A stretch of DNA of 64,000 nucleotides from Parasteatoda lunata. Lineage: Eukaryota; Arthropoda; Arachnida; Araneae; Theridiidae. The DNA lies in NCBI GenBank assembly GCA_949128135.1, contig OX421972.1, forward strand, positions 66,538,302 to 66,602,301, read 5' to 3'. Numbering within the stretch: the first letter of the stretch is position 1; each line of letters starts with the position of its first letter. A program made the position numbers and the translations under genes. Below are positions 27,701-40,700 of this stretch, one piece after another. Below the pieces are notes generated by a model. That model was not told the origin of the DNA. It made no database searches and saw nothing but the letters and a program-made list of their open reading frames with translations.

Positions 27701-30700
27701 CTATTCAATCGATTTTGTTGAAATTTTTTTATTCTGCCAAAAAAGTGTACAAATTTATATATCTTACTATTTAATTTTCTTACATTAAATAAAATAATAA
27801 TCTTTTCAATTTGCTAAAAAAATTCTCCAGATGTAGCGAAATATACAAAAAGTAAAATTAGCATAAGGGATCCAAACTTTCAACTGCTCTCTTGAGGACC
27901 ATTTTTTCCAAATTGCAGCTACCCCTATATTTTGGGAGTCAAAAATTCATATATGGCGAAAAAAGAGCATATTTATTAAGAGAAAGCAAGTTTTTGTGTC
28001 AGATTTCATAACGTAAAATATCGCCTGCACTTATTAATTAGGATATTTGAGGTCACCCCTTAAAGACTGAGTTCTAGTGTGTGAAAATCTGATCATTAGA
28101 TCCAAAACTAGTCAGAGTTGTTCGTCTTTTTTTATTTGCACACTGTACATGCAGCTATACTAATTGACAGAACATGCTGCATTTACAATGGAATGCCAGT
28201 AATTAGAGCTTATTAAGGTTGTCAATTAAGTGGGATTTCTGATACTTGGGTTAAGCAATTTTTATTATTTCCAAAATATTACCTTCAAATATAAATATAA
28301 TAGGCAACTTAATGTTGTGAAAGTTGCAAGACAGTAATAAAATTGTGATTCAACATATTACAATAATACGAATGTTTGCTTTTAAAAGCTATACTTTTAA
28401 GATTTAAGAACAATACATCAACTCAATTTCAAATCAGTAGTAAGTAGCAAAAGAAAAAATATATTGATGCAAAAAAAAAAAAAAAAAACAGTGAAAAATA
28501 ACATCAAAATTTATGATTTACTGTTTGCATAAGTGATACATTTATGAAACCTGTATAAACTAGAAAAAAATTCATTACTTTGTAAGTCCTCCTATAAAAG
28601 TAAAATGGCTCATATAAAAAGCACGGGGATACATATTTATAATATTTTAATTGGTTAATTCCAAAAGTTGCCAGAAACAGTTATCAAAGAAAAATACATA
28701 AAAAAGTAATCATAAGGTAATTAGTTCAAGTTAAAAAAAAAAAAAAAATAATGAAAAATAAATATTATTACATTAATCTACTTACTTTTGTCTTCACTAT
28801 TCTGTGATTTACCAACAGAAATATTTTCACTATTTTCACCGGGAGTATCCTTTTGATTAGTATTGTCTTTAGTTGATGTTTCAGTAGATTCAGAAGTATC
28901 AAGTTTTTCACCATTATCTTCTTCATCTGTACCACAATGAATACCATCATCACAAACTTTACGAATCTTGCCTGGAGTTTGTTCACTTTCATCATCAGTA
29001 CCACAGTGGATACCATCATCACACACTTTACTAACCTTACTTTGAGGTTGCTCATCTTCGTCATCAGTACCGCAATGAATGCCATCATCACACACTTTTT
29101 TAACTTTAACTTGTGCATCCTCCATTTCATCATCAGTCCCACAATGTATACCATCATCACACACTTTTTTTGATTTGTGATCTACTGCATCTGATTCATC
29201 ATCAGTACCACAGTGAATACCATCTTCACACACTTTTTTATTGGGCACATCATCTGCTTCATCATCTGTTCCACAATGAACACCATCATCACAGATTTTT
29301 TTAGATTTGGATGCTGGTGTTTCTTCGGCTTCATCATCCGTACCACAATGTATGCCATCAGCACATTCACTTACTGGCTTAGTCCTATTAATAGAATCAA
29401 CACTAACCTCACCTTTAGGCAAAGTATCACCTGTTTGAACAGAGATAATACTGTCACTGTCATTTTGACATTTCACTTCATCACCACAAGTCTTTAAGGT
29501 ATTTTTAGTGTTTGGAGTCCTGTTTTCTCCACTAGTTTCTTCAGATTTAGAACCACTTAGACTAGAATCATTTTCTGTGGAGGAGTTTGCTGTGGAAGCA
29601 GTTCCAACACTTTCAGGATTATTAGGCTATAAAAAAAATTTAACTGTATTAAATTAACAAAACAATAAAATAAAACTTAAATAAAGTTAAAACAATAAAA
29701 CATAAAATCATTTACTCAATGAATTTTATAATAAATTAAAATAATAATCATCTAAGAAAAGGTACATCAATGAGAAGTTCAGTATGATGAAACATTTTTA
29801 AAATCATAAACTTTCTAAAATAAAAAGTAAAGAATGTGGCCAACTGATAATTTAAGAATTAAGATAGAGATAATTTAATAGTTCTTCAAAACATTTTTAA
29901 ATAAAACTGACAATTTGATACTAAGTCAAGCATGAAACTGGTAAATCACTTATGGCACAATGATAATGCTAAAAAGCTCACTAATAAAATAAATCAACCA
30001 ACGCTAAGTTCTTCATTTCAGAAAGTAGAATATGATAATTTAATTTTGTGATTATTCCTCTCAATGTTATGGCACAGTGATAACAATAATAAAATGCTCA
30101 CTAATAAAATAAATCAATGATAGGTGATTTCATCCTCTCAATGTGATCGAAAGATAAAAAGATAAGAAAATAATCAGAATTAGAATTTGTGTATTCCATT
30201 AGTCCATTTTTTTCATGTTTAAAAATGGCTACATCTTTTTTGCAAAAATGGCAATATCTATAAAAGTCATCTTTTGCGTGAGAACTCCCCAGGTGTAATT
30301 GACAGGTTGAGGCATTTTGGGAAGAAAAAAAAAACTACGTTTGTATCAATAAATGTTTTAAAAAAATAGAAACATGATAAAAACAATGATATAATAAATC
30401 TGTGAGAAAAAATATCGCCTGCGTTACACACTTCTGCGACCAAAGAAACGAAAAACCTATCTTCAGGTTGAAAGATGACAGGCAATCAATTCTGATGAGT
30501 AGCCACAGTCATTGAAGAAAATAAAATACAACCTTTTTCTCCTTCTTTGAAAAGTGGTTGAATTTCTCTCTTATCGGATGTCAAGAGCAGATTTTTGTCC
30601 AGAAAATTAGCGATGTTGCAGTATTTTTTGTAATCTTTTACCTCTCATTTCGGGAAAGATTTTTTCCCCTTACTGGTTAAGAATTTTTCCTCTCTCGCTG

Positions 30701-33700
30701 CGTTACATTTTAAGGAAGCTTTAAAAATACCGAAATTAAAACTTTATATCAAGAAAAAATAAAGGCAAAACATTTTTTAAATGTATGACACTTAACAGCA
30801 TATTTTATAAAATAAAAATTTTAAAAAAATTACAGGAAAACAAGGAAATATAGAACTGTGAGGCCTGAATTATTGTTCTGTCTACAAAGGAACAAAAAAA
30901 GGGAAGAAATTTATATAAATTTGATTCACTCAGAGTCACTGGATAAATTAGACTCATCCAGGAATAAAAACTCAATTCGTTTACTGATTTCAGTCTGCAT
31001 TGACCATAGAACTGACAAAAAATATTAGGCATAGAATGGCAATCATAGGTTAACAAGCTTATTGCTGAAATATAAATTTTTTTCTCTGTGCTATGCAAAT
31101 GTTAATTAGTTTTACTACATAAGAACCCTGCTTTAAGTTGAATTTTTTAAATGAAATAATTCAGAAGTTTCTTTGCCTTCATAGTTATTACCTTTAACGA
31201 ACCTTTATTTTTACCTGCTGGTAAGTTGGTCGATAATGAAAAAATTGGCTTATAATATCTTAAAATTTTAAACTAAGTATATAACCCACTTAACATTAAA
31301 AAAAAACAAGCATGCAAAAGAGGTTTATTTCAACTAAAGATCTAAAAGAGTCTACACTAAAAAGGTACACGGTAAACCAAAGTAGCCCAATCACCAAAAA
31401 TATAAAAAGTAGTTTATAACACAGCATGCGTATATTTTTAACCAAAATACCTCAGGTGCTGAAGTTGCAACTGATGGAGGAGGTTGGATGAGGGTTAAAA
31501 CTTTTTGCCCTCCAACTACAGATTGTTTAGCTTGGAGGATGCCTTGAGTTGGCAATGTAAGTATTTGTGCTCCACCACTTGAAATCTGAATGGAATCAAA
31601 AGTCATTATAGAAAAGAAATAAAATCTATCCTGAGATTATTTACTCCATGCAAAACATACATTTTCCTGGGTTTTGAAATAGTTAATAAATAATATTGAA
31701 TGGTCATTTTTGTGCTGAAGTAAATTAATTTGTAAGTAACACAATAAACATAGGTAAAGCAGCTGGGAGACAAGCTGTCATTCTAAACTACCAGTGTTCT
31801 CACTGGCCTTTGAATAACCATCCTGAAGAGTGATTTAGCTATAGAAAAAAAATTATCAATATAAACACACCTCATCTTCTGTTACTGATTTAATTCACCT
31901 ATCGGCTATATAATCTACCAAAGCAATTATACTCTATACATTTTAACATTTTAAGGGAGAAAAAATAAACTCTGTTTAAATAAAAATTTCTTAATTTTTA
32001 ACTTTTGAGTTATTTTTTTTTAACAAAAATTATAAAGAAGCACCGTAAATTTTTTTTTATATTTAAGATACTTTTATATATATTTATGATATAATATTGT
32101 TCAAATATTCAATTTTCAGGTGTGAAATGAGTAATGTGCAGCTTAAAAAAGTGTTTTTGTTGATATTGAAATACTTTGCTACCAAAATAGTTAGTCCTAT
32201 GCTTTTATTTTAAATATGCACATTATGTTATTTTTATTTATCGCATCATTTAGGTTTAAATTTCATCTGGATTTATATGACTAGATAGTAAAATCAATTG
32301 CAAATATCAAGAAACTTAGGTGAGCATGATAATATATCTGAAAGTTCTAACATTTGTAAACTGTTACTTACCACCGGGGGGAGGGGGGATATAACATGGG
32401 AGATAAAAAAGAAGATAAAAAGTAAAATATAAATACCTGATTTGTATTCGTAGTGGTTAAAGATTTGGCTGGAATAGAGATGCTGCTGACTTTGTTTGTC
32501 AATGAAGATGGCATGGTAATAGTAATGGGAGATGTTACACTTGATGATGATTGAGATACTGAAAATAAACATTGAAGTTATAAATAGCTTGTAATATTAT
32601 TTGTATTTTATTTAATTCAGACATTTTCTTTTTCTTACTTCATTAAATGCACAGAACAAACTATGTAAGTAATATTTTAACTATTAATTTTACCTTGAAA
32701 ATTTTCCTAAATTATAATTAATTAAAAATATAAGTAGATTAAGTAGAAGTAGTAAGTAGAATGCATTTTAACAAAAATTTGAGACAACTTTCAAATCTTC
32801 AAGATATAAGTTTCTTTATTGATCTTCTAATGCTCATACCTGCCAACATTGCATAAATAAAATAATGGAGATTTTACTAGCTATCTCAATTTTGTGTTAA
32901 GACTACTGCTGTTCAACTCCGTAGCCTAGTAATTTTGAACCCAATTTTGAACCAAGACAAGGGAACTCCTGGATCAAGTATTGGGACAAAATTGCTTTGC
33001 ACAGGCCATTTCTATGGAACTACCCCACACTTGAGTAACGTGGAGAGGAAAACCACGAAAACCTACCACAATTAGTCTGACGACAAGGGGACTCTAACCC
33101 ACGATCCGTCTACCACTGAGGATATTTCATGTCAGCACTGTGGGCGGTGCAAGCTGGATGCGGAATTCGTATAGACTTTGATTCGAACCCAGTTCACCTC
33201 ATTGGAAGGCGAAACGGTCTACCCCCTGAGCCATCACGGCTCCACTTAAACTATTAACACTCAACATACTGCAGTACTGGCAATAGCACCATTTGTTGAG
33301 GAATAAGAGAAGTATTTTTGTTGTCAGTGGATATTTTATCACCAATCTTTTTTCTTTTTTAAATTTCTTCAACATATATGGAGCAATTTGAGCAATACTT
33401 TCTTACAGACATCTGTTTTAAAAAGTCAAGCATAAAACCATGACATATAATACATTAAAAGAGAATTTTATATTGTTGTTAACTCAACTTAAATTATCAT
33501 TCGCATGGAATGTTAGACAGATTCCAGAAAACTATGGAAATCAAAGATAAAGGAATAACACCTACCATTGGTTGATGCAGTAGTGATGATGGTGATGCCT
33601 TGTTGTCCAGAGGTCAAACCAGCAGAGGAAACTACAATCATTTTAACACCAGAAGGTGTAGTAATGGTATTTAATGGTGTAGCTCCACCAAGAGGAAGCA

Positions 33701-34593
33701 TAGTTTTTCCTAAAAAAGACAATTTTAACCATCAATCTAAAAAAAAGACAGTTAAAAATTAAATGAGAAACTATAAACATTAGCACTAAAATTGACTCTA
33801 GTAGGAACAACTTCTTACTTTGTTTTTTATTCACATAAAATTAATCATTTTATATGAATGAATAAAATTAATTTTGTTAGTTAAATTGGTTTAGTCAGGA
33901 AAATAGATATAGCAAATAATTTTTTTCTAAAAACTGCAAATGAATGAGGAATCTCCATGCTTTTTTTTTTTTAGGTTTTAAAATGAAACATCATGCCATT
34001 TTATAAAGATAGACACCAATTACAGACCGGTGTGATAACCAGTTATTTTTTTATTAATAGTTAAAATCGCTCGATTAGCGCTAGCCCCTAAATCGCTGCT
34101 AGGTTTCCCATCCGCTCTGATGACATCACAGTATAGTACAACCACGACTCCCATCATGTTGTGAAACGGTGTAAGCATATAAATTCTGAATAATGGCTCC
34201 AAGCAAAAACTACAAGTGTTGCATTGTACCACGTGCAATAGTTGTACGTTAAATACGCCAAATAAATTATTTTTTAGTGTACCAAAAGGAGAAAAAAGAC
34301 AAATTTGGTGCAAAGCCATCCAACGCGATGAAAAAAAATACTCTCACATTGTCTGCAACTACTGTATTATACAGTTGCTAAGACCATTTTACAATAACTT
34401 ACTTAATTATAATTTAATTCTATAAGATTGTTTTTCTGATTGAGAAGCTTCTCTGAATGAATAATTCATTATACTGAATGAAAAAAAAGTAGTTTCGACA
34501 TTTATTTTTTCATTCCTCAATTTTATTTCATTATGCTGAAGGGTTTTGAGTTAAAATAAAAAATGATAGGGGTTTAGCATTATTTAAATTTTT

Positions 34594-34633
<40 letters not shown>

Positions 34634-37600
34634 AAAAAAAAAATAACTAAATTAACAAATATTTTAGAAGTTAATAATAAAAAGAATTTTTAAAAAAATT
34701 TTATTTACATAAAAACTTATAATTTCAGGTCATATACCATTCATTCCATTCCCTCTAATTGGGATCAACTCATTAAATAAAAAACTTACAAAACAGTTCA
34801 GACTTTTATATATAGACAAATATAAATAAAAATTAATCAGTATAAATAAATAAAAATGAATTTATTTCAAAAGTTGTTGAAAAAAAAAAGTAGTTTCAAC
34901 ATTTATTTTTTCATTCCTCAATTTTATTTCATTATGCTGAAAGGTGCCCACAAAAATTTTTCTCAAGGGGGAGGATGAAACTGATATACACTACATATAT
35001 ATTTAAACTATATATATATATAATATAAACATAAAAAAAAAAACAATTTTTAAAAAATGCAGTTCAAATTAGAACGCCTTTGTAACTCATTTCTAGATAG
35101 GAAGCTTTGGTTTAACTCCTCCTAGTTACTATACTTTGTTGTCATAAGCAAACCCCGCCTCATTTTGTGTCACGTGAGGTTAGTTTCGTTTCGGGCTAAT
35201 TTCAAGTTAAGTTTTTTTAAATATTCGAGCCAGTTTTTTAAATTCTGAATAGATTTTAGGGAGTTTTAAAATATAGACTATTTAAAATAATCAACATTCT
35301 GCGATTACCCAACACATGCAGGTTCCTCATTATTCATTTTCCAAAAAAAAAAAAAAAAAAAAAAATATTTCTTTTTTTGTTTTAAAAACTTTATACTTTT
35401 AGTTCTAAAGTAGAGTTCATACTTAATTTAAGGAACACCACTCTTATTGATCATAACAGAAATATTCTCCACTTCAAGCGAACGAAATTAATTTTGAAGT
35501 TCATCAACTGTTGTTATCTGTAGATTTAATTAGTGATAGAAATAATCTTTAAAAAAAAAATACTGAACACTAGAAAATCTTGCAGATTCTATTCTGAGGG
35601 CCAAGTCAACCATTTCAGCATCAATTATATTCTATGAGAAATGACGAAAATAATATTTCAGCGTTAATTACATCCATATTATCATTCCTTAGATATCCAA
35701 CTAATTTTGAGTTTGTGTTGACTGATTCAGCAAATTTTATGTGTGTGATGACAAATGGTAAAATCGTAGAGAAAAATCTGTTAGATAAATGCTACAAGGG
35801 TTTTTTCAATTTTGATTAAATAACATAAAAATAAAGAGTAAAGGTTCGATTTTCATCAGTTGCTCAAAATGAGGGTCTCTGGCATTCAACTTAAGTCGGT
35901 AACGCCATAATCTGCGCGGATCAGCCAGTTTCTTTTCATTTGCTGTTGGTCGTTCTTGCATGGATCATAACGTCATCCGTTATCTGTTCAAAGAGTATAT
36001 AAGCTTCTGTTGAAGCTGATTATTTTGCATTATTTCTTTTCGTTACTCATTTACCACTCTGTTTGTGAGAGTATGTCTACCAGTTTAATGTTTATAAAAT
36101 GAAATTCATCGCTATAGAAACTTAGTCTTTTATTTGTTTTGTTGACAAACAGATACAATGATATTCTGTGACAATCTCAGATGTCAAAATTTCGTAGAAC
36201 GTGCATTTACCACCAAGTTCAGATGGTCTTAAAAATGGAAATTCCCTTGAAAATTTTGCTTAAATCCTTCTATTCTCAGTCATAACATTTATCATAAGTG
36301 AAAAAAATATTTAAAATAAACAATAAAAATTAAATTTTAAAAGTATTGCTCCACGTGATGTATACAAAAAAAAAATCATAACATGAAGTTGAGATGTACA
36401 TATGGCACAAACTCCTATGCAAGAAATGCTTAAGTTAAGCCTACATAAATAATAGCGATATGCAGTTTATGTGCTGAAGGTTGTTCTCACTGCCATGTTT
36501 TAGCACATCAGTTCCCTTTAGTATAGGTAGATGCACAATCGGAAAACCAATTCCATACACAAGAAACGTACTTGCAGTGCAAAATTAGAAGCGTCATTAG
36601 AAAAACGATATATTCCGGAAAAATAATTTAAAAGGCATAAAAAATGGTGTACAAGCTTAGAGGTGATTGGAAATGCATAAAAGTTGGCAGGTATGATAAT
36701 TTATTACTTTTACTAAAATTCGTACTGATTGCATCTAAAAAATTATTCAAACATTACTGTAAATGAACAATTATAAAGTTGCAATATTGTATTGGAAAAT
36801 GAACAAGTACAATGAAATTGACATTAAAAAAAAATTTTTTTTTTAAAGGGTAAAAATTGTTTTAATGCGTTTCAGGGTCTTTGTTTTACAGGTTTTTAAT
36901 AAAAAATCAGAGTTTTCCAGAATTTGGTTGAAGTGTATGGATCCAGTTGTTTTTAAACATCTTCTAGCTTTTCTTTTACATTATCGCTTTTATTTTTGAT
37001 AATTTTGAGATTTGGCTTTAACATGGACCTTGATTTAATGGGTTCAACTGCATGTATACAAATAAAATATATAATCAGAGAATATGTATGCATACTTCTT
37101 TAAATTCTTAGAAACAGGTACATTTTCACAATGCATACAGTAAAAACACAACTATGCATACCTTTTCCACTTTCTGCAGAAACAGTTGTTAATATTGATT
37201 TAACTCCACTGGCAGAAGAGGATACTAAGAGCGAACTTCCTGATCCAGCCAACTTTGGAACAGTTGAAATGATTTTTGCAGGTGTGCCTGCTTTACCTGT
37301 TCCAGGAGCCGCTATAACAAAAGTTTGTTTGGGTGAGGCAGATATAGTAGAGACAGAATTTGTACTAGAGGTACCAGCAGCAGATGGTTTGGCAACACTA
37401 ATTATATTTGTTGGCAAAGTTCGGAGTATTGTTGTCATTAATTTTGGCTGTAGACTTCCCTACAAAAAAACATTCAAAAAGAGATTAATAAAAATGACAC
37501 TAAATATTAAAAATATAAAATAAAACACCAACATTTAGTGCAAAACACATTTAGCACTTTGTTTAAGCCGTGGTTGAAATTTCATTAGAAAAATGCTTAG

Positions 37601-37736
37601 ATAAAATGACACAAGGCTTATAAATATGAGTTTGTAAATCAATTTAGAAGTTTAAATATGTTTAATTTTTATTAGCAAAAAATCATACAATTTTTTGAAC
37701 AATAAACATAAATGGAGTGCAAAGCATAAAATTCTT

Positions 37737-37778
<42 letters not shown>

Positions 37779-40700
37779 CATATTTTTTATAAACATAAAT
37801 TATCATTTCTTTATTTATCCGTGACCCAGGATTCATATTTTTTCTTAAGTAAAAATCAAAAGAATATGTGATTATTATTACACTTTTTTAACACTTTAAA
37901 AAACCTTTACCCTCAATTACGACATTTTTATATTCAAAACAACTGAAAACCATACTATACTTAAGTTTCACCAATTTTTTTAGTGTTAATCCTATTTTTA
38001 ATGATTTTTACGAGGTTAAATTTATATCAACTGCTCGAGAATGTTTTAAAGTACAGTTACAAACACAGTGCCTTTCAATGCATATATTCTAAATTTGGGG
38101 GAAAGTAGATTTGAATATGGATCATAGAAGAATACTTCATAATAAATAAAGAGATGCTTATGATATTGAGATATAAGCAGTAGTGGTAGTTTAGCAGAAT
38201 CAAATAACAGTAAAAAAAAACGCTAAAATGATTCAGATCTAAAAGCCAGCAACTGCAACTATGCAACTTGACATTACCTGCGGTGATAGTCCAACAACTG
38301 TTGCTTGGCTAGTATTTGGAGAAGATGCTAGAACACCACCAGGTTTTCCTGTAGCAGTATTGGCTTGAGTTGTAACCAGTTTAACAATTGTAGCTCCTTG
38401 AGGAATCGTACCTTTTGTCTGTATTAAATTTAATGAATGTTTTACAAATGTTTGAAGAAAAAAAAGTAATAGGTAACAATAAAATATTTGAAAAAGTACC
38501 TGTTGTCCTTGAATGCCAGTGGTTTTGCTTTGTACTAGACTTACTTTAGGGACCTGAAAAACAAATTAAGCATATTCAGTTATCATAAAACTAACATATA
38601 ATATTATGTAAAGCATGCCACTTAATTTAAAAAAAGCATTTTTTTCCCCTTCTAAAAATTTATTAATTGCATGAATGTAAATAAGTTCATAAATTATTTT
38701 TCTTAAACATTTTGCCACTGCTTATAATTTTGTGCTCTAAATAATTATCTTAAAAATTTCTTTGTTCTCATTCATTAAATTTTTAATAAATTAACTAACT
38801 TTGATTCGCCAAAAATGTCCCCATTAGGACAATTCTTATAATAAAAAACTTGTAAGGCTGAAATTTTATAATTATTTTTAAGCTCCTTTTTCTATTAAAT
38901 GTTAGAAATAAGGAAATCAAAGATCATACTTAAAATTTACTAAACACTTTATGCTTAACTAGAGAATGTTCTGCTTCAGTACACTATTATTCAAATTAAA
39001 CAATATTTAGACTATTATTATTAAAAGAAACACTTGCACATTTTCTAATTCAATACAATATAGGTAGGCTGACCTGTAATTTTGTTTTCAACAATATGGA
39101 AGGTTAATTTTTACTAATTGAATAAAAGATGATAAATAGAGTTGAAATTATAAAATATAATAGATTTAAAAGAAATAAAAAATTTCCACTTTATTTAGTT
39201 TGTAAGCAATTTTATTGTTTGTTTTATCCTATTCTCAAGCATTTATAATACAATATAATTAAATAGAGAACTAAATTCATTAATAAAAATAAATGTTGTT
39301 AGTACATATATTTAATAATAGCTTTTAAAAACATTCAAAATTGATTTATGTGCAGTTTTAAATTGCTCGAATACGAATTACAATGGGAAATTTTTTCATT
39401 GCATGAATGAGTTGTGTAACTTATAAATAGCGTGTATAGGAATCGAAAAAGTGGGATTTACAAATCGAGAAAATTTCAACTATGATAGGTGTTTTTAAAT
39501 CACTTAACTTCATATTTGAATTACGTAATTACTAATCGAAGAATCACAAACGCAAATGATATACTCTAAATAAGAAAACTTCATAAATAAGAATCATGAT
39601 CTTTGATTTTAAAATTGCATAAATGTGAATCACAATATTTGACCTTAAAACTAAGATAATTTGGTTAATGTTGCTCTATTTTTAAATCACTCAAATACAA
39701 ATCATTTTCTATGATTTTTTAAACTCTGTGAATATGAAATGATGCAGGACTTTAAAATGTGATTTGTTTTCTCGTAATTCAAAGTTTAGCAAGTTTCATT
39801 TCCAGATTTTCAATTTCACAGGGGGAAGCATAAAAAATAAATTAAGTAAATTAAGTTTTTAACGAACAATGTCTCAAGATGTACGATTTTGCACAGCTGT
39901 TGCAGTTATGGTCGCAGTTGTATAATCCCTAAAATCTTTTTTTTTTCTTTCAATCTTATTTTTTTATTTGTAAAAACAATGTTCTAATTTTTCGCTTTAA
40001 TTGTTTTATACTATAAATATTATTTTAAAGATATGCATCAAAATTTGTGAAGCAAATGACACATTCAGCAGAGCTTTAAAATTTGCAGAGAAGTTTGTAA
40101 TCTTAAATATGGTAATATGTTTTCTGTTACTTTGTTTGTTAAAGTATTAGCTTATATCTGTTTACAAAAAATCTTATTATTTTCAATAAAATATTGTTTT
40201 CCATGGAAAGTTTCCATTCTATCTACTTGAAGCTAATTTCCTTATTCTATACTTTGATGACAAAATGTGCATAGAATTAGAAAAGCAAAATCTTAAACTC
40301 ATAAAGTATGCAATTTTCTCATGATGGTAATATAGTAGAGAACCATTTATCCAGAAAACCGAAGAAAAAAAATTGCAGTTTTCCTGCAATACGATTGAGG
40401 AAATAAGTGAAAATTTGATTCATCACTGAGGTTGAGTAGAGGAATACGTGGGAGGAGGGGGTATTTTTCTCCCCGTTTGTAGAGAGAAAACTTCAATATT
40501 TCTTCTGTGACTTCGAAGATCTTAAACAGGTAAGGGACCCCAATGTTTCCTTTTCTCCTGTGTGTCCAAAATCATCCTTATTTTTATGACAAGCTGCCGC
40601 CAAGAAAACATTTTGTTTTCTCTTTGATTTATAAGGGGATGGGAAAAATGAATTGGACACATATATCAGTGAACAGGAAGATGAAAGATAAAATTATACC

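Larger units (their letters stand above)
21402..28785 (-). other. Hcf intron 18, the largest
   Basis: 7.4 kb, of which 5.3 kb is two related inverted-repeat elements. The remainder is AT-rich with a 37 bp poly(A) run. Confidence 0.85.
32559..33565 (-). other. Hcf intron 15
   Basis: 1.0 kb, containing a repeat end at 32834 and a SINE at 32908-33244. Confidence 0.8.
33710..37161 (-). other. Hcf intron 14
   Basis: 3.45 kb. It holds a THAP-domain remnant, a 60 bp direct repeat, a GC-richer promoter-like patch (35860-36070) and one copy of an inverted repeat end at 36673-36696. Confidence 0.75.

Noticed and set aside
28768..29497. Several open frames on both strands overlapping Hcf exon 18
   Set aside because: They are by-products of the tandem repeat: a repeated unit whose length is a multiple of three keeps other frames open too. 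Only the frame with the Cys repeats joins the flanking exons.
34595..34629. Poly(A) run as the tail of a retroposed gene
   Set aside because: No coding remnant or target duplication could be found beside it.
32834..36696. A single transposon spanning both inverted ends and carrying exon 15
   Set aside because: Exon 15 fits the conserved gene in phase and content, so an insertion carrying it is less likely than two independent insertions.
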